64,000 nt of DNA, from contig NZ_JYJF01000019.1 in the NCBI RefSeq assembly GCF_000955975.1, positions 1 through 64,000 of the forward strand, in the 5' to 3' direction. Positions 1-8,964 of the stretch are shown piece after piece; position 1 is the stretch's first letter; each line of letters opens with the position of its first letter. The translations under genes were made by a program, and so were the position numbers. The notes under the pieces are model-generated. The model had not been told where the DNA came from. It saw only the letters and a program-made list of their open reading frames with translations, and did no database searches. The stretch is from Saccharothrix sp. ST-888. GTDB taxonomy: Bacteria > Actinomycetota > Actinomycetes > Streptomycetales > Streptomycetaceae.

Positions 1-300
1 TCAAGGAACGGACGCTTCCTTCAGGCCGCCTTCCAGCGGGCCCTCCGGGCGCTTCGTTCTTTCGTGTTTCCAGCTTATCAGATGTTTTCCGCTCCGTTTC
101 CGGAGTTTCACTCATCCGATCCGCTTTCCTTCGGCCTTTCGGCGTTCCAGACTCTATCAGATTGCTCTGACCGTCTTTCGCGCTTCCCGGCCTTCAGGAG
201 GCTTTTGCCGGGCTGACCTGACGGCCCGTCCGACGCTCCAAACCCTAGCCGATCCCCGCTCCGAGAAGCGAATCCGGCCGCAATCCAGAAAAGCACACAA
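1..300 (-). promoter_or_regulatory. rRNA operon leader/promoter region (16S gene off the left edge)
   Basis: Read on the minus strand, this stretch has the familiar streptomycete pre-16S leader layout. It has boxes of the type CTGATAGAGTCTGGAACG (143-160) and a second, degenerate box at 65-81, purine-rich GAAAG/GGAAACG stretches, and at the very edge GAAGCGTCCGTTCCTTGA (1-18), which in Streptomyces leads into the antitermination/processing segment before 16S rRNA. The AT content is clearly higher than in the flanking genes. The TAGAGT hexamer inside the first box resembles a -10 element, but I could not place a convincing -35. The 16S gene itself is outside the window, so this is recognition of a leader pattern rather than of an rRNA gene. 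Confidence 0.75.
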
Positions 301-433
301 CAATTCAAGCCAAGGCATGCCAGGGCACGACTCAGCTCGAACAGAAGAAAGTGGTGTTTCAGAGGATTGGCTACCCCGGGGCCGTCCGCGCAGATGCGTG
401 TCCGGTGCTCCCTGCCAGGCAGCTCGAAGTACT

Positions 434-1726
434 CTAGACCTCCACCACATCCGAGTCAAGGGGCGGGTCGAGGCCCGGAGCATCCGGGACGTGGAAGGCG
501 AGCACCGCGACGTCGTCGTCGTGCTCGGCGGTGACGCCCATGGCTCGGAGCAGGCGGGCGCAGACGATCTCGGGGTCGCCGAGGGCGCCGCTGAGGGTGC
601 GGGCGAGGAGGTCGAGGCCCTGGTCGATGTCCTCGTCGCGCCGTTCGACCAGGCCGTCCGTGTAGAGGACACCCGTCGTTCCCGGTAGCAGGCGCAGGGT
701 GTGGGAGTGGTGGGTGCCGCCACCGGTGCCGAGGGGCGGGCCGTTCTGCTCCTCGCCGCGCAGGACCGTGCCGTCGGGGCAGCGGAGCAGGAGCGGGAGG
801 TGGCCGGCGGAGGCATAGAGCAGAGTGGCGCCGCCCGGGTCCCAGACCGCGTAGGTGCAGGTGGCGATCTGGTTGGCGTCGATCTCCATGGCGATGCTGT
901 CGAGCAGGCCCATGATCTCGTGGGGCGGCAGGTCGAGGCGGGCGTAGGCGCGGACCGCCGTGCGCAGCTGTCCCATGACGGCGGCTGCGCGAAGCCCTCG
1001 GCCCATGACGTCGCCGATGACGAGCGCGGTCCGGCCGCCGCCCAGGCCGATGACGTCGTACCAGTCGCCGCCGACTGCGGCGTCGGCTCCGCCGGGCTGG
1101 TAGGTGGCGGCGACGCGCAGGTCGGCGGGTTGTTCGAGTTTCTGCGGGAGGAGGCTGCGTTGCAGGGTGACCGCGGCCTCGCGCTGGCGGCGCTCGGCCT
1201 CGCGCAGGCGGGCGGCGGCCTGGACCTGGTCGGTGACTTCGGCGGCGAAGATGAGGACACCCACCGGAGGGCCCGTGTCGTTCCCCTCTGCACCGCCGAG
1301 CGGCACGCAGGAGACGTTGTAGTAGCGGTTGCCGCCGAGGCCGAGGATGCAGCGGGCCTTGACGCTGCGCGGCCGGCGACTGCGGATGGCCTGGTCCATC
1401 AGCGGGAGCACCCCGAGCGCGGAGAGCTCGGGGAGGGCTTCGCAGGCGGGGAGTCCGTTGGTGCGTTCGCCGAAGAGTTCGCGGTAGGCGCGGTTGGCAT
1501 AGCCGAGCTGGTGCAGCGGACCGTAGGTCACGGCGACCGGCGCGGGGAGCCGGGCGAGTACGTCCCTGAGGTCGTACAGCTCCTGGATGTCGCGTGGGTC
1601 GAGCAGGCCGGGGATCACACTGGGGTCGCGCGGTCCTGGGACGGTGACCGGGTCGCCGGGCGGACTGGTGGGAGCGGCACGCCACGGGGCTCCGGTGAGC
1701 CGGGCGCTCCAGCGCATGAGATTCAA
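434..1726 (-). CDS. PAS-domain SpoIIE-type serine phosphatase
   Basis: The 430-residue protein has a PAS-like sensor region at about residues 48-170 (with NRAYRELFGE near residue 90) followed by a short coiled stretch and a PP2C/SpoIIE phosphatase domain (about 195-420). Phosphatase motifs visible are GGDWYDVIGL, IGDVMGRGLRAA, ASAGHLPLLL and LYTDGLVE, which include the metal-binding Asp/Gly residues. Such proteins dephosphorylate anti-sigma-factor antagonists in partner-switching cascades; the partner here is not evident. A TTG start (1726) has an AGGAAG about 9 nt upstream; an in-frame ATG at 1717 is an alternative. It is convergent with nothing nearby and ends about 130 nt from the rRNA leader region. 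Confidence 0.85.
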   Translation of the reverse strand: MNLMRWSARLTGAPWRAAPTSPPGDPVTVPGPRDPSVIPGLLDPRDIQELYDLRDVLARLPAPVAVTYGPLHQLGYANRAYRELFGERTNGLPACEALPELSALGVLPLMDQAIRSRRPRSVKARCILGLGGNRYYNVSCVPLGGAEGNDTGPPVGVLIFAAEVTDQVQAAARLREAERRQREAAVTLQRSLLPQKLEQPADLRVAATYQPGGADAAVGGDWYDVIGLGGGRTALVIGDVMGRGLRAAAVMGQLRTAVRAYARLDLPPHEIMGLLDSIAMEIDANQIATCTYAVWDPGGATLLYASAGHLPLLLRCPDGTVLRGEEQNGPPLGTGGGTHHSHTLRLLPGTTGVLYTDGLVERRDEDIDQGLDLLARTLSGALGDPEIVCARLLRAMGVTAEHDDDVAVLAFHVPDAPGLDPPLDSDVVEV

Positions 1727-1958
1727 ACTCGGCCGCTTCCTCGGTCAGTTTCCAGGCGGACAATCACATCTTGTGTGCACATCGCCACTCGCCGTGATGA
1801 TGTGGTTGGGGCAGATCCTGTCAGGCCGGGACCCGGTTTCGGAAGTCGTATGACCATTGCGGCGCGTACGGGTCGCCGGTGGGACCTGTCGACGGGTGCA
1901 GCGGCGGCTCGTCCGGACCGCCGTGCGGCGGCCCGGACGCGGATGGCCTCGGACGGCT

Positions 1959-3428
1959 TCAGGGCTCCCGGGAACCCGCCTCGAACTCCGAGCGCGGGTG
2001 CTCGACCGATCCGAGAGACACCACTTCCCGTTTGAACAGCCTGCCGAGCAGCCAGTCGGTCAGCACCCGGACCCGCCGGTCCGGGCTGGGCAGCCGCTGG
2101 AGGTGCCGGGCCCGGTGCAGCCACCAGGCCCGGCGGCCGGTCAGGTGGCCGCGCTTGGTGTGCGCCACGCCCCGGCCGATGCCGAGCGAGGTCGAGCAGT
2201 CCTGCCGGGCGGGCCGGTAGGGGTGCTGCGGGCGGCCCGCCAGCGCGGCGGCGATGTTCGCGGCGAGGAGCCCGGCCTGCGCGAGGGCGTGCTGGGCGTT
2301 CGGCGCGCAGAGCGCGACATCGGCTCCGGGAGCTGCCTCCGAGCGGGAATCCGCGGGTGAATGCGGGGAGGAATCCGCCGGGAAATCCGAGCAGGCGGCG
2401 GCCACGGAAGCGGCCTTCGAAGCGGGAGCCGTGCCGACCGGTACGGCCGCGCAGTCGCCGGCGGCCCAGGCGTCGGGCAGTGGGGCGCCGTCCGGCCCGA
2501 CGATCTGGAGCGTGCGCAGACAGCGGACCCGGCCTGCGGCGTCCAGTGGGAGGTCGGTGTCGCGCAGCAGCGGTGCGGGGCGCACGCCCGCCGTCCAGAC
2601 CAGGGTGCGGGCGGCGAAGCGACTGCCGTCGGAGAGTGTCATCACCCGGTCGACGGCTGAGTCGAGGGTGGTGCCGAGGCGTACGTCCACGCTGCGGTCG
2701 CGCAGTTCGGCGAGGGTGTGGGCGGCCAGTTCGGGGGACTCCTCGGGGAGGATGCGGTCGGTCGCCTCCACCAGCACCCAGCGCAGGTCCTCGGCGGCCA
2801 GGTTGTGATAGCCCTTGGCGGCGTAGCGGGCCATGTCCTCCAGTTCGGCGATCGCCCCGACGCCCGCGTACCCCGCACCGACGAAGACGAAGGTGAGCGC
2901 GGCCTGCCGGAGCGCCGGGTCCCGGGTGGAGGAGGCGAGGTCGAGCTGCTCCAGGACGTGGTTGCGCAGCTGGACCGCCTCCCCGACGGTGGCGAATCCA
3001 AGGCCGTGTTCGGCGAGTCCGGGGACGGGGGCGGTGCGGGAGACCGAGCCGGGAGCCGCCACCAGCAGGTCGTAGCCGAGTTCGGTGGGCGTCCCGTGCT
3101 CGCCGCGTGGGGCGGTGTCGATCCAGGCCCGGCGCGAGGCGTGGTCGATCCGGGTGACCCTGGCGGTGAGTACCCGGCAGTGCGGCAGCACCCGGCGGAG
3201 CGGTACGACCACGTGCCTCGGGTCGATGGAGCCGGCCGCCACCTCCGCGAGCAGCGGCTGGTAGGTCAGATGTGGCTGCGGCTCGACCACGGTGATCTCG
3301 GTTCCGCCGCTGCGGAGTTGGGGCCTGAGCAGCTGTTGGAGACGGAGTGCGGCGGACATTCCGGCGCAGCCACCGCCGACGATCAGGATCCTGATGGGGG
3401 CACCCCCTGCCGATGTGACCTGCTTCAC
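1959..3428 (-). CDS. ndh: Type II NADH dehydrogenase (NDH-2)
   Basis: The 489-residue flavoprotein should oxidise NADH and reduce quinone at the inner face of the membrane without pumping protons. An N-terminal FAD Rossmann motif (ILIVGGGCAGMSAAL, about residues 14-28), a second nucleotide-binding motif (FVFVGAGYAGVGA, about 175) and the C-terminal FAD contact WAAGDCAAVP (about 325) are in the usual order. An unusual Ser/Ala-rich insert of roughly 35-40 residues follows the last motif, before the AQHALAQAGLLAANI segment. The gene is divergent from the AtrA-like TetR gene at 3763, the same arrangement as SCO4119/SCO4118 in S. coelicolor as I recall it, which supports both calls. Confidence 0.88.
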   Translation of the reverse strand: MKQVTSAGGAPIRILIVGGGCAGMSAALRLQQLLRPQLRSGGTEITVVEPQPHLTYQPLLAEVAAGSIDPRHVVVPLRRVLPHCRVLTARVTRIDHASRRAWIDTAPRGEHGTPTELGYDLLVAAPGSVSRTAPVPGLAEHGLGFATVGEAVQLRNHVLEQLDLASSTRDPALRQAALTFVFVGAGYAGVGAIAELEDMARYAAKGYHNLAAEDLRWVLVEATDRILPEESPELAAHTLAELRDRSVDVRLGTTLDSAVDRVMTLSDGSRFAARTLVWTAGVRPAPLLRDTDLPLDAAGRVRCLRTLQIVGPDGAPLPDAWAAGDCAAVPVGTAPASKAASVAAACSDFPADSSPHSPADSRSEAAPGADVALCAPNAQHALAQAGLLAANIAAALAGRPQHPYRPARQDCSTSLGIGRGVAHTKRGHLTGRRAWWLHRARHLQRLPSPDRRVRVLTDWLLGRLFKREVVSLGSVEHPRSEFEAGSREP

Positions 3429-3762
3429 GCTTCAATAACGCCCTGCGGGGAGGCTTCTTGTCCACAGGACGTACCGGAAGCGGTACGGAAGGCTCCGCTA
3501 CGGACGGGCGAGATCTGTCCCTGCGTTGGGATTTAGGGCCACTTCTCCCCCGAACTTCCTTGAACTATGGTCGGATTGTGCGTCGGCCCGGAATCGGCCG
3601 GTGCCACAACCACCGCGGTGCCCGACTGCGCCAGGGTGAACCGGGGAAGGGTGGTCGAGGAAGGCCGCCCTGTCCTGGGTGGCGGAACTGCGCGCACCGG
3701 GGGGGTGCGAACTGGCCAGGCAGCGACGCCCGATGCCGGGCGCCTGCGGGGGGAGGTTTGGG
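3429..3762. promoter_or_regulatory. Divergent ndh/atrA promoter region with a palindrome
   Basis: The 334-nt gap between the divergent dehydrogenase and TetR genes contains no supportable gene. It holds a short palindrome, CGTACCG-GAAG-CGGTACG, at 3470-3487, and a GGAATC half-site near 3592 that resembles one arm of the published AtrA recognition sequence, without a clear second arm. A TATGGT hexamer at about 3564 could be a -10 for the rightward gene. Autoregulation by the TetR product is an inference. Confidence 0.4.
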
Positions 3763-4941
3763 ATGACGGATCAGGAACGAGTGCTCGGCCGCCCGGTGCC
3801 ATCGGGAGCCGAGAGCGGCAACGGCGGCCTTGGCGGGAGCGGCGCGGCCGGTACGGTCGACGGTGTCGTACCCGAACAGCGCGGCCCGGGGGCGGGCGAG
3901 TCGTACGGCTCCGCCGCTCACGGCGCGCACAGCGCAGCGTACGGAGCACATTCCGCGCCGGGTGGACACGGCGCGTACGGCGCACACGGCGGCTACGGCG
4001 CGTCCGAGGACACCACGCGCGGCGGTGGACCCGCCCGGCTGCGGGTGGACGCCCGCCGGAACCTGGAGAGCGTGCTGCGCTCGGCCCGCGAGGTCTTCGG
4101 TGAACTCGGCTACGACGCGCCGATGGAGGAGGTGGCGCGGCGGGCCGGGGTCGGGGTCGGCACGGTGTACCGGCGGTTCCCGAGCAAGGAGGTGCTGGTC
4201 CAGCGGATCGCGGCCGAGGAGGTCGCGTGGCTGACGGAGCAGGCGCGGGAGTCGTTGCACGGGGGCGCGGACCCGTGGGAGGCACTGGCCGGCTATCTGG
4301 CGCGGGCGGTCGGTTCGGGCGCGGGTCGGCTGCTGCCGCCCTCGGCGTTCCGCTACGCCGAGGAGCTCGGCACGGCAGCCGTACCGCACGTCCCCGAGCA
4401 GCGGCTGCCCGAGCACACGCTGCCGGAGCAGTACTTCGCGGAACAGCGCTTCGGCGGGTCGGGGTTCGGCACGCCCGGGTTCGCTCCCCCGGCGGGGTTC
4501 GGGGCAAGGGACTTCGACACCAGGGGCTTCCGCGCCCAGGGTATCGGCGAGCACCGCGTGGGCGAGTTCGGGTTCACGGAGCCGTGGGTGCCCGAGCAGC
4601 GCGCTTCGGAGGCCGACGCCCAGCCGGCCTGCGACGCCGACCCCCGGCTGCTGCTGCACCTGCTGGCGGCGCTGGTCGCGCGGGCCAGGGCGGCCGGTGA
4701 ACTGCGGCCCGGCGTCACGGTGTCGGACGTGGTGCTGGTGCTGACCGCCGCCGTACCGGTGCACGTGAGCCAGGGACAGCCCGTACGAGGTGCCGCCGCC
4801 GTGGCCGGGCCCGGCTCCTTCGCGGGCGGCGGCGGTCTCGGTGCACGGGACTTGGACAGCCGGACCTCGGGAGAGTTGACGGAGGATTCGCCCGGCGGCC
4901 GACTGCTGCAGATCCTGTTGAACGGTCTACGGGCACGCTGA
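3763..4941 (+). CDS. atrA: TetR-family regulator, AtrA-like
   Basis: The 392-residue protein begins with about 90 disordered residues rich in Gly, Ala, His and Tyr, then carries a TetR DNA-binding domain (about residues 93-145) with the recognition region VARRAGVGVGTVYRRFPSKE. A second low-complexity Phe/Gly/Glu-rich segment (about 200-285) splits the ligand-binding half, so the protein is longer than the usual TetR length. The ATG at 3763 is preceded by GGGGAGGT. AtrA in S. coelicolor is a TetR activator of actinorhodin production and other targets and is encoded divergently from an NDH-2 gene. The ortholog call rests on that synteny and the HTH, not on an alignment. Confidence 0.7.
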   Translation: MTDQERVLGRPVPSGAESGNGGLGGSGAAGTVDGVVPEQRGPGAGESYGSAAHGAHSAAYGAHSAPGGHGAYGAHGGYGASEDTTRGGGPARLRVDARRNLESVLRSAREVFGELGYDAPMEEVARRAGVGVGTVYRRFPSKEVLVQRIAAEEVAWLTEQARESLHGGADPWEALAGYLARAVGSGAGRLLPPSAFRYAEELGTAAVPHVPEQRLPEHTLPEQYFAEQRFGGSGFGTPGFAPPAGFGARDFDTRGFRAQGIGEHRVGEFGFTEPWVPEQRASEADAQPACDADPRLLLHLLAALVARARAAGELRPGVTVSDVVLVLTAAVPVHVSQGQPVRGAAAVAGPGSFAGGGGLGARDLDSRTSGELTEDSPGGRLLQILLNGLRAR

Positions 4942-5210
4942 CTCGGCGCAGTTCCGACTCGAACACACCCACGAAAGGCTGCCCGGAAGAGTGGGTCGCG
5001 GACGATCCGGCTACCGGTGACCGCCGCACTATGCCATTCTTTGGCCGTGGTTGGAGCCATTGTCCCGTTGCGTGCCGTTCGCCCGACTGTGGGTGCCCAG
5101 GGTGCGGCCGCGCATCCGCGTGCCGTCCCGTCGGGTCACACCGGCGGTCACGGCGCGCCGGGCCGTGACGGCATCGGCGGTCTGGGACGGGTCGAGCGCT
5201 GGGGGCCGCG

Positions 5211-7406
5211 TTGAGCGCCGAGGAGCAGAACGACCACGGTTACGGCCTCGACCGGCCGGGCCAGACGCCGCACCAGTCACCCCATCAGGCGCCGCACCAG
5301 ACGCCGCACCAGACGCCGGGCCACAAGCCGGGCCACCAGCAGGGCCCGGCGTCGAACCAGGTGCCGGACCAGGGCGGCGTGCCGATCCGGGAGCCGCTCT
5401 CCGGACGGGTGCCGGGGCAGGCGCCGGCCGGGCAGGGTGGAGTGACCCCGGAGGCGTTCGTCGGCAGCGACCGGGGTCCGGGCCGGGACCGGGCCGGCAC
5501 CAGGGACGGCCTCGCCCGCGCCGTGGTGCCCGCCCCCGCCGACCCGGTGGACGGCGAACGCCCACCGTCCGACGCCGAGTTGACCGCCCTGGTGCGGGCC
5601 GGTGACGACGGTGCGTACGAGGAGATCTACCGGCGGCACGCCGACTCGGTGCGCCGTTATGCCCGGACCTGCTGCCGGGACAGCTTCACCGCCGAGGACC
5701 TGGCGGGCGAGGTGTTCGCCCGCACCCTCCAGGCCCTGCGGTCGGGCAAGGGTCCGGACTTCGCGGTCCGGGCCTATCTGCTGACGGCGGTCAGGAACGT
5801 CGCCGCCGCCTGGAGCCGCAGCGAGCGGCGCGAGCAACTCATCGACGACTTCGGCACGTTCGCGCAGACCTCGGCCGCCACCGTGGACCTCGACCTGGCC
5901 GACCCCGGTGCGGACGCCTGGGCCATGGCGATGGCCGACCAGCGGATGGTCATGCAGGCCTTCGTCGAACTCCCCGAGGACGACCGGGCGGTGCTCTGGC
6001 ACACCGAGGTCGAGCGCGAGTCGCCGAAGACCGTCGCGGTACTGCTCGGCAAGACCGCCAACGCCACGGCGGTCCAGGCGCACCGGGCACGCGACCGGCT
6101 GGCCACCGCCTTCCTGCAGGCCCATGTGTCGGGCAGCCAGGCCCAGGACTGCGAGGCGTACGCCAACCGGCTCGGCGCGTACGCCCGCGGCTCGCTGCGC
6201 AAGCGCGCCTCGGCGGAGGTGGGCAGGCACGTCCGGACCTGCGACCGCTGCACGGCCGCGTACCTCGAACTGGCCGAGATCAACACCGGGCTGCGGGCGA
6301 TCCTCCCCGGCGGCGTGCTGGTCTGGGTCGGGACCGGGTACTTCACCGCGGCGGCCGCCGCTCTCGGTCTGGGCGCCGCCGGTGCGACGGCGGTGGTCGG
6401 CAGCGCGGCAGCCGGTGGCGGTGCGGCCACCGGGGGCGCCGGGGCGGCCGGTGCCTCGGGTACGGCCGCTGCCGGTGGCGCGGCGGGCAGCGGCGGCGGA
6501 GCCGGCGCTGTCGCCGGTGAGGGGATGGGAGCGGTCGCCAAGGCGGGCATCGCGGCCGGTGTCGTGGTGGCGGCGGCCGCCGTCGCCGCGTACGCGCTGA
6601 CCGGCTCGCCCGAGCCCAAGGAGCCGGAGGCCGCGCCGGTGGCCTCCTCGCCCGCGCTGCCCCCGGCGGTCGCCCCGCCGAGGCAGGCCCCGCCCGGCAC
6701 TCCCCCGCCTTCGGCGACACCCGGGCCCACGCCCACACCTGCGCCCACGCCCAGTCGGCAGGCGGAGCCCACACCACGGCCGAGCCGGGCCGCCGCCTCG
6801 ACGCCGCCGGTCCCGGTGCCCGTCGTGCCCCAGCCGCCGAAACCGGAGCCGCCGACGGTCCCCACCCCGACCCCGCCGGACCTGCCGACCGACCCCCCGA
6901 TCACGCCTCCGCCGGTCCCGACGCCCACCGTCGTGCCGTCACCGCCGCCGGTCCCGCCGACCGAGTTCTGGGTGAACGACCTTCCGTTCAGCCACGGCTC
7001 GAACCGCCAGCCGCCGCCGGGCCCGACCATCCGGCGCAGCGCGAGCGACTGGGTCTGGCAGCGCGACGACGCCTGGATCAGCGGTCGGCACTACCGGCAC
7101 GGGCTGAGCACCCACCCGTCCTCGACGGTGACCGTGGACCTCAACCGCAGCTGCTCGTCCTTCCAGGCCGTCGCCGGTCTCGACGACGTCACCCTGCGGT
7201 TCGGCAAGGTCGTCTTCAGCGTGCAGGACAGCGACGGCACGGTGCTGTGGCAGTCCGCCGGGTTCGAACGGGGCGACGCCCCCGTCCGCGTGCAGGTCCC
7301 GTTGGAGGGCCGCCGGACGATCCGGCTGGTCGTCACCCCGGAGCGCGGCAGTTGGGGGCTGATCAGCCTGGCCGACTGGGCGGACGCGCGGTTCATGTGC
7401 AGCTGA
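5211..7406 (+). CDS. RNA polymerase sigma factor fused to zinc finger, TM helix and NPCBM domain
   Basis: The 731-residue protein joins several modules. A disordered N-terminus carries a PHQ-x repeat (about residues 20-45). Sigma region 2 follows at about 124-215 (ENLAGEVF-like segment AEDLAGEVFARTLQ) and region 4 at about 246-305. A putative anti-sigma-type zinc motif HVRTCDRC lies at about 340, then a Gly/Ala-rich stretch, one transmembrane helix (about 444-463), a long Pro/Thr linker and a C-terminal NPCBM/NEW2-like beta domain (about 584-731). The predicted topology puts the sigma part in the cytoplasm and the carbohydrate-binding-like domain outside. It starts with TTG at 5211 with only a weak upstream GGGGG. 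A membrane-tethered sigma factor that senses cell-wall glycans is an inference. Confidence 0.8.
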   Translation: MSAEEQNDHGYGLDRPGQTPHQSPHQAPHQTPHQTPGHKPGHQQGPASNQVPDQGGVPIREPLSGRVPGQAPAGQGGVTPEAFVGSDRGPGRDRAGTRDGLARAVVPAPADPVDGERPPSDAELTALVRAGDDGAYEEIYRRHADSVRRYARTCCRDSFTAEDLAGEVFARTLQALRSGKGPDFAVRAYLLTAVRNVAAAWSRSERREQLIDDFGTFAQTSAATVDLDLADPGADAWAMAMADQRMVMQAFVELPEDDRAVLWHTEVERESPKTVAVLLGKTANATAVQAHRARDRLATAFLQAHVSGSQAQDCEAYANRLGAYARGSLRKRASAEVGRHVRTCDRCTAAYLELAEINTGLRAILPGGVLVWVGTGYFTAAAAALGLGAAGATAVVGSAAAGGGAATGGAGAAGASGTAAAGGAAGSGGGAGAVAGEGMGAVAKAGIAAGVVVAAAAVAAYALTGSPEPKEPEAAPVASSPALPPAVAPPRQAPPGTPPPSATPGPTPTPAPTPSRQAEPTPRPSRAAASTPPVPVPVVPQPPKPEPPTVPTPTPPDLPTDPPITPPPVPTPTVVPSPPPVPPTEFWVNDLPFSHGSNRQPPPGPTIRRSASDWVWQRDDAWISGRHYRHGLSTHPSSTVTVDLNRSCSSFQAVAGLDDVTLRFGKVVFSVQDSDGTVLWQSAGFERGDAPVRVQVPLEGRRTIRLVVTPERGSWGLISLADWADARFMCS

Positions 7407-7428
7407 GGGGCGAGCCCCCGGTCGGCCG

Positions 7429-8148
7429 TCAGACCGCGCAGGCGCCGTCCGCGCAGGCCGCGTCGGCGTCAGCCGGCCCGGTCTGCCGGTCCTGCCCGTG
7501 CTGCTCGGCGGCCTCAGCGGTTTCGGCGGCCACCTGCTCCAGGACCCGGAGGAAGGTCGACGCCTCCTGGCCGCCCTGGACGGCCCACCTGCCCTCGAAG
7601 ACGAAGGTCGGGACGGCGGTGATACCGAGTGCGCGGGCCTCGGCGAGCTGCGCGCGGACCTCGGCGGTGCCCTCGTCCCCCGCCAGGTAGCCGGCCACCC
7701 GGTCCCGGTCGAGGCCGGCGGCGACGGCGATCCGGGTGAGCTGCTCCCGGTCACCGACGTCCACGCCGTCGCTGAAGTGCGCCGTCAGCAGGCTCTCCTT
7801 CAGCGCGACCTGCGTACGGGCGCCGTACTCGGTCTCGGCGAGGTGCAGCAGCCGGTGGGCGAGGAAGGTGTTGACGTGCAGCGCGGTGTCGAAGTCGTAG
7901 TCGATGCCCTCCGCCTTGCCTAGCTCGGCGACCCGGGCGTCCATCGCGACCGACTGCGGGCCGTAGCGCTCGGCCAGCCAGGCCCGGTGCGGGCTCGCCT
8001 GCTCGGGAGCGTCCGGGACCAGCTGGTAGGGGCGGAAGACCACCTCGACCTCGTCCTTGCGCGGGAAGAGGTCGAGCGCCTGCTCGAAGCGGCGCTTGCC
8101 GATGAAACACCACGGGCAGGCGATGTCCGAGTAGATCTCGACCTTCAT
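7429..8148 (-). CDS. DsbA/FrnE-family thiol-disulfide oxidoreductase
   Basis: The 239-residue protein opens with MKVEIYSDIACPWCFIGKRR, giving a CPWC redox pair at Cys11-Cys14 on a thioredoxin fold with the helical insertion typical of the FrnE/DsbA group. The family reduces or isomerises disulfides or binds glutathione-like thiols; no signal peptide is present, so it should be cytoplasmic. The C-terminus is extended and ends in a small Cys motif (CADGACAV). An AGGAG lies about 8 nt before the ATG. The gene is convergent with the sigma-factor fusion gene, and the short GGGGCGAGCCCC repeat between the two may help termination. Confidence 0.85.
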   Translation of the reverse strand: MKVEIYSDIACPWCFIGKRRFEQALDLFPRKDEVEVVFRPYQLVPDAPEQASPHRAWLAERYGPQSVAMDARVAELGKAEGIDYDFDTALHVNTFLAHRLLHLAETEYGARTQVALKESLLTAHFSDGVDVGDREQLTRIAVAAGLDRDRVAGYLAGDEGTAEVRAQLAEARALGITAVPTFVFEGRWAVQGGQEASTFLRVLEQVAAETAEAAEQHGQDRQTGPADADAACADGACAV

Positions 8149-8249
8149 GACGCTGGGCTCCTGTCGGGGGTGGGGATTCGGGCCGAACGGGTGAACCCTC
8201 CCCGACCTGCAGGAATTCCCCTCCCGCTCGGGGGGACCGACGGTCGGCG

Positions 8250-8744
8250 TCAGTGCGCCGGCGGAGCCGGGACCACCAGGACCGGGCAGGCGGCGTGGTG
8301 GACGGCGGCCGTACTGACCGAACCGAGCAGCAGCCGGGTGAAACCGCCGTTGCCCCGGGTGCCGATCACCAGGGTGTGCTGGCCCGGAGTGCAGGAGAGC
8401 AGGACCTCGATCACGTTGCCCAGCACCACATGCAGCGCGAGCTCCCCGGTGTACGGCTGCGTGCGGGCCGCCTGGACCGTGGCGACGGCCCTGCGCAGTC
8501 CGTCGGCCATGCTCGCGGTCATCCGGTCGATGCCCTCCTGCACCAGTTCGACCATCCCCGGCGGGTAGCCGCCCGGAGACGGGTTGACCACCGCGAGGAC
8601 GTACAGCGGCAGTCCGAAGAGCTGCGCCTCGGTCATCGCCCGGTCCAGCGCCCAGAGCGATCCGTCCGAGCCGTCGCAGGCGGCCAGCACGCCGGGCGGG
8701 TCGGCGGCGGGTGGCGCGCCGAACACGGGGAGGGCATCGGGCAC
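8250..8744 (-). CDS. Universal stress protein (UspA family)
   Basis: This single-domain 164-residue protein has the ATP-binding signature G-2x-G-9x-G-S (GTRGNGGFTRLLLGS, about residues 126-140) and the N-terminal AACDGSDGSLWALDRA strand-helix of the Usp fold. Usp proteins bind ATP and help cells survive stress and dormancy. A GTG start at 8744 has AGGAGG five nt upstream. The gene is separated by about 100 nt from the DsbA-like gene and reads in the same direction, so co-transcription is possible but not shown. Confidence 0.88.
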   Translation of the reverse strand: MPDALPVFGAPPAADPPGVLAACDGSDGSLWALDRAMTEAQLFGLPLYVLAVVNPSPGGYPPGMVELVQEGIDRMTASMADGLRRAVATVQAARTQPYTGELALHVVLGNVIEVLLSCTPGQHTLVIGTRGNGGFTRLLLGSVSTAAVHHAACPVLVVPAPPAH

Positions 8745-8964
8745 GGGGGCCTCCTCTGAGCTGGTCTCTTCATCATGACTGACCGTCAGGGCGGCGGCGA
8801 ACCACTGCAGTCGGTGGGCGTTCTCGGGGACGTCCGGCGGAGGAGGGGCGAAGGCGGCGCGGCCCGCACTCCCTCGATCGCCTGCCCGGAGCAGGCGGGT
8901 GGGAGCAGCCGAGGAGCCGCCCAGGGGCGCTCGCCCGGCCTCACGCGCCCCCGGGCGGCTCCCG

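Noticed and set aside
157..1293. Overlapping long open frames opposite or out of phase with the phosphatase and many other genes
   Set aside because: High-GC codon bias opens shadow frames; their products are Arg/Pro/Ala-rich and lack family motifs, while the chosen frames carry clear domains.
5211..7406. Splitting the sigma/NPCBM protein into two genes by a missed frameshift
   Set aside because: The frame stays open through the Gly/Ala and Pro-rich linkers with consistent composition and no internal start with a ribosome binding site before the NPCBM part.
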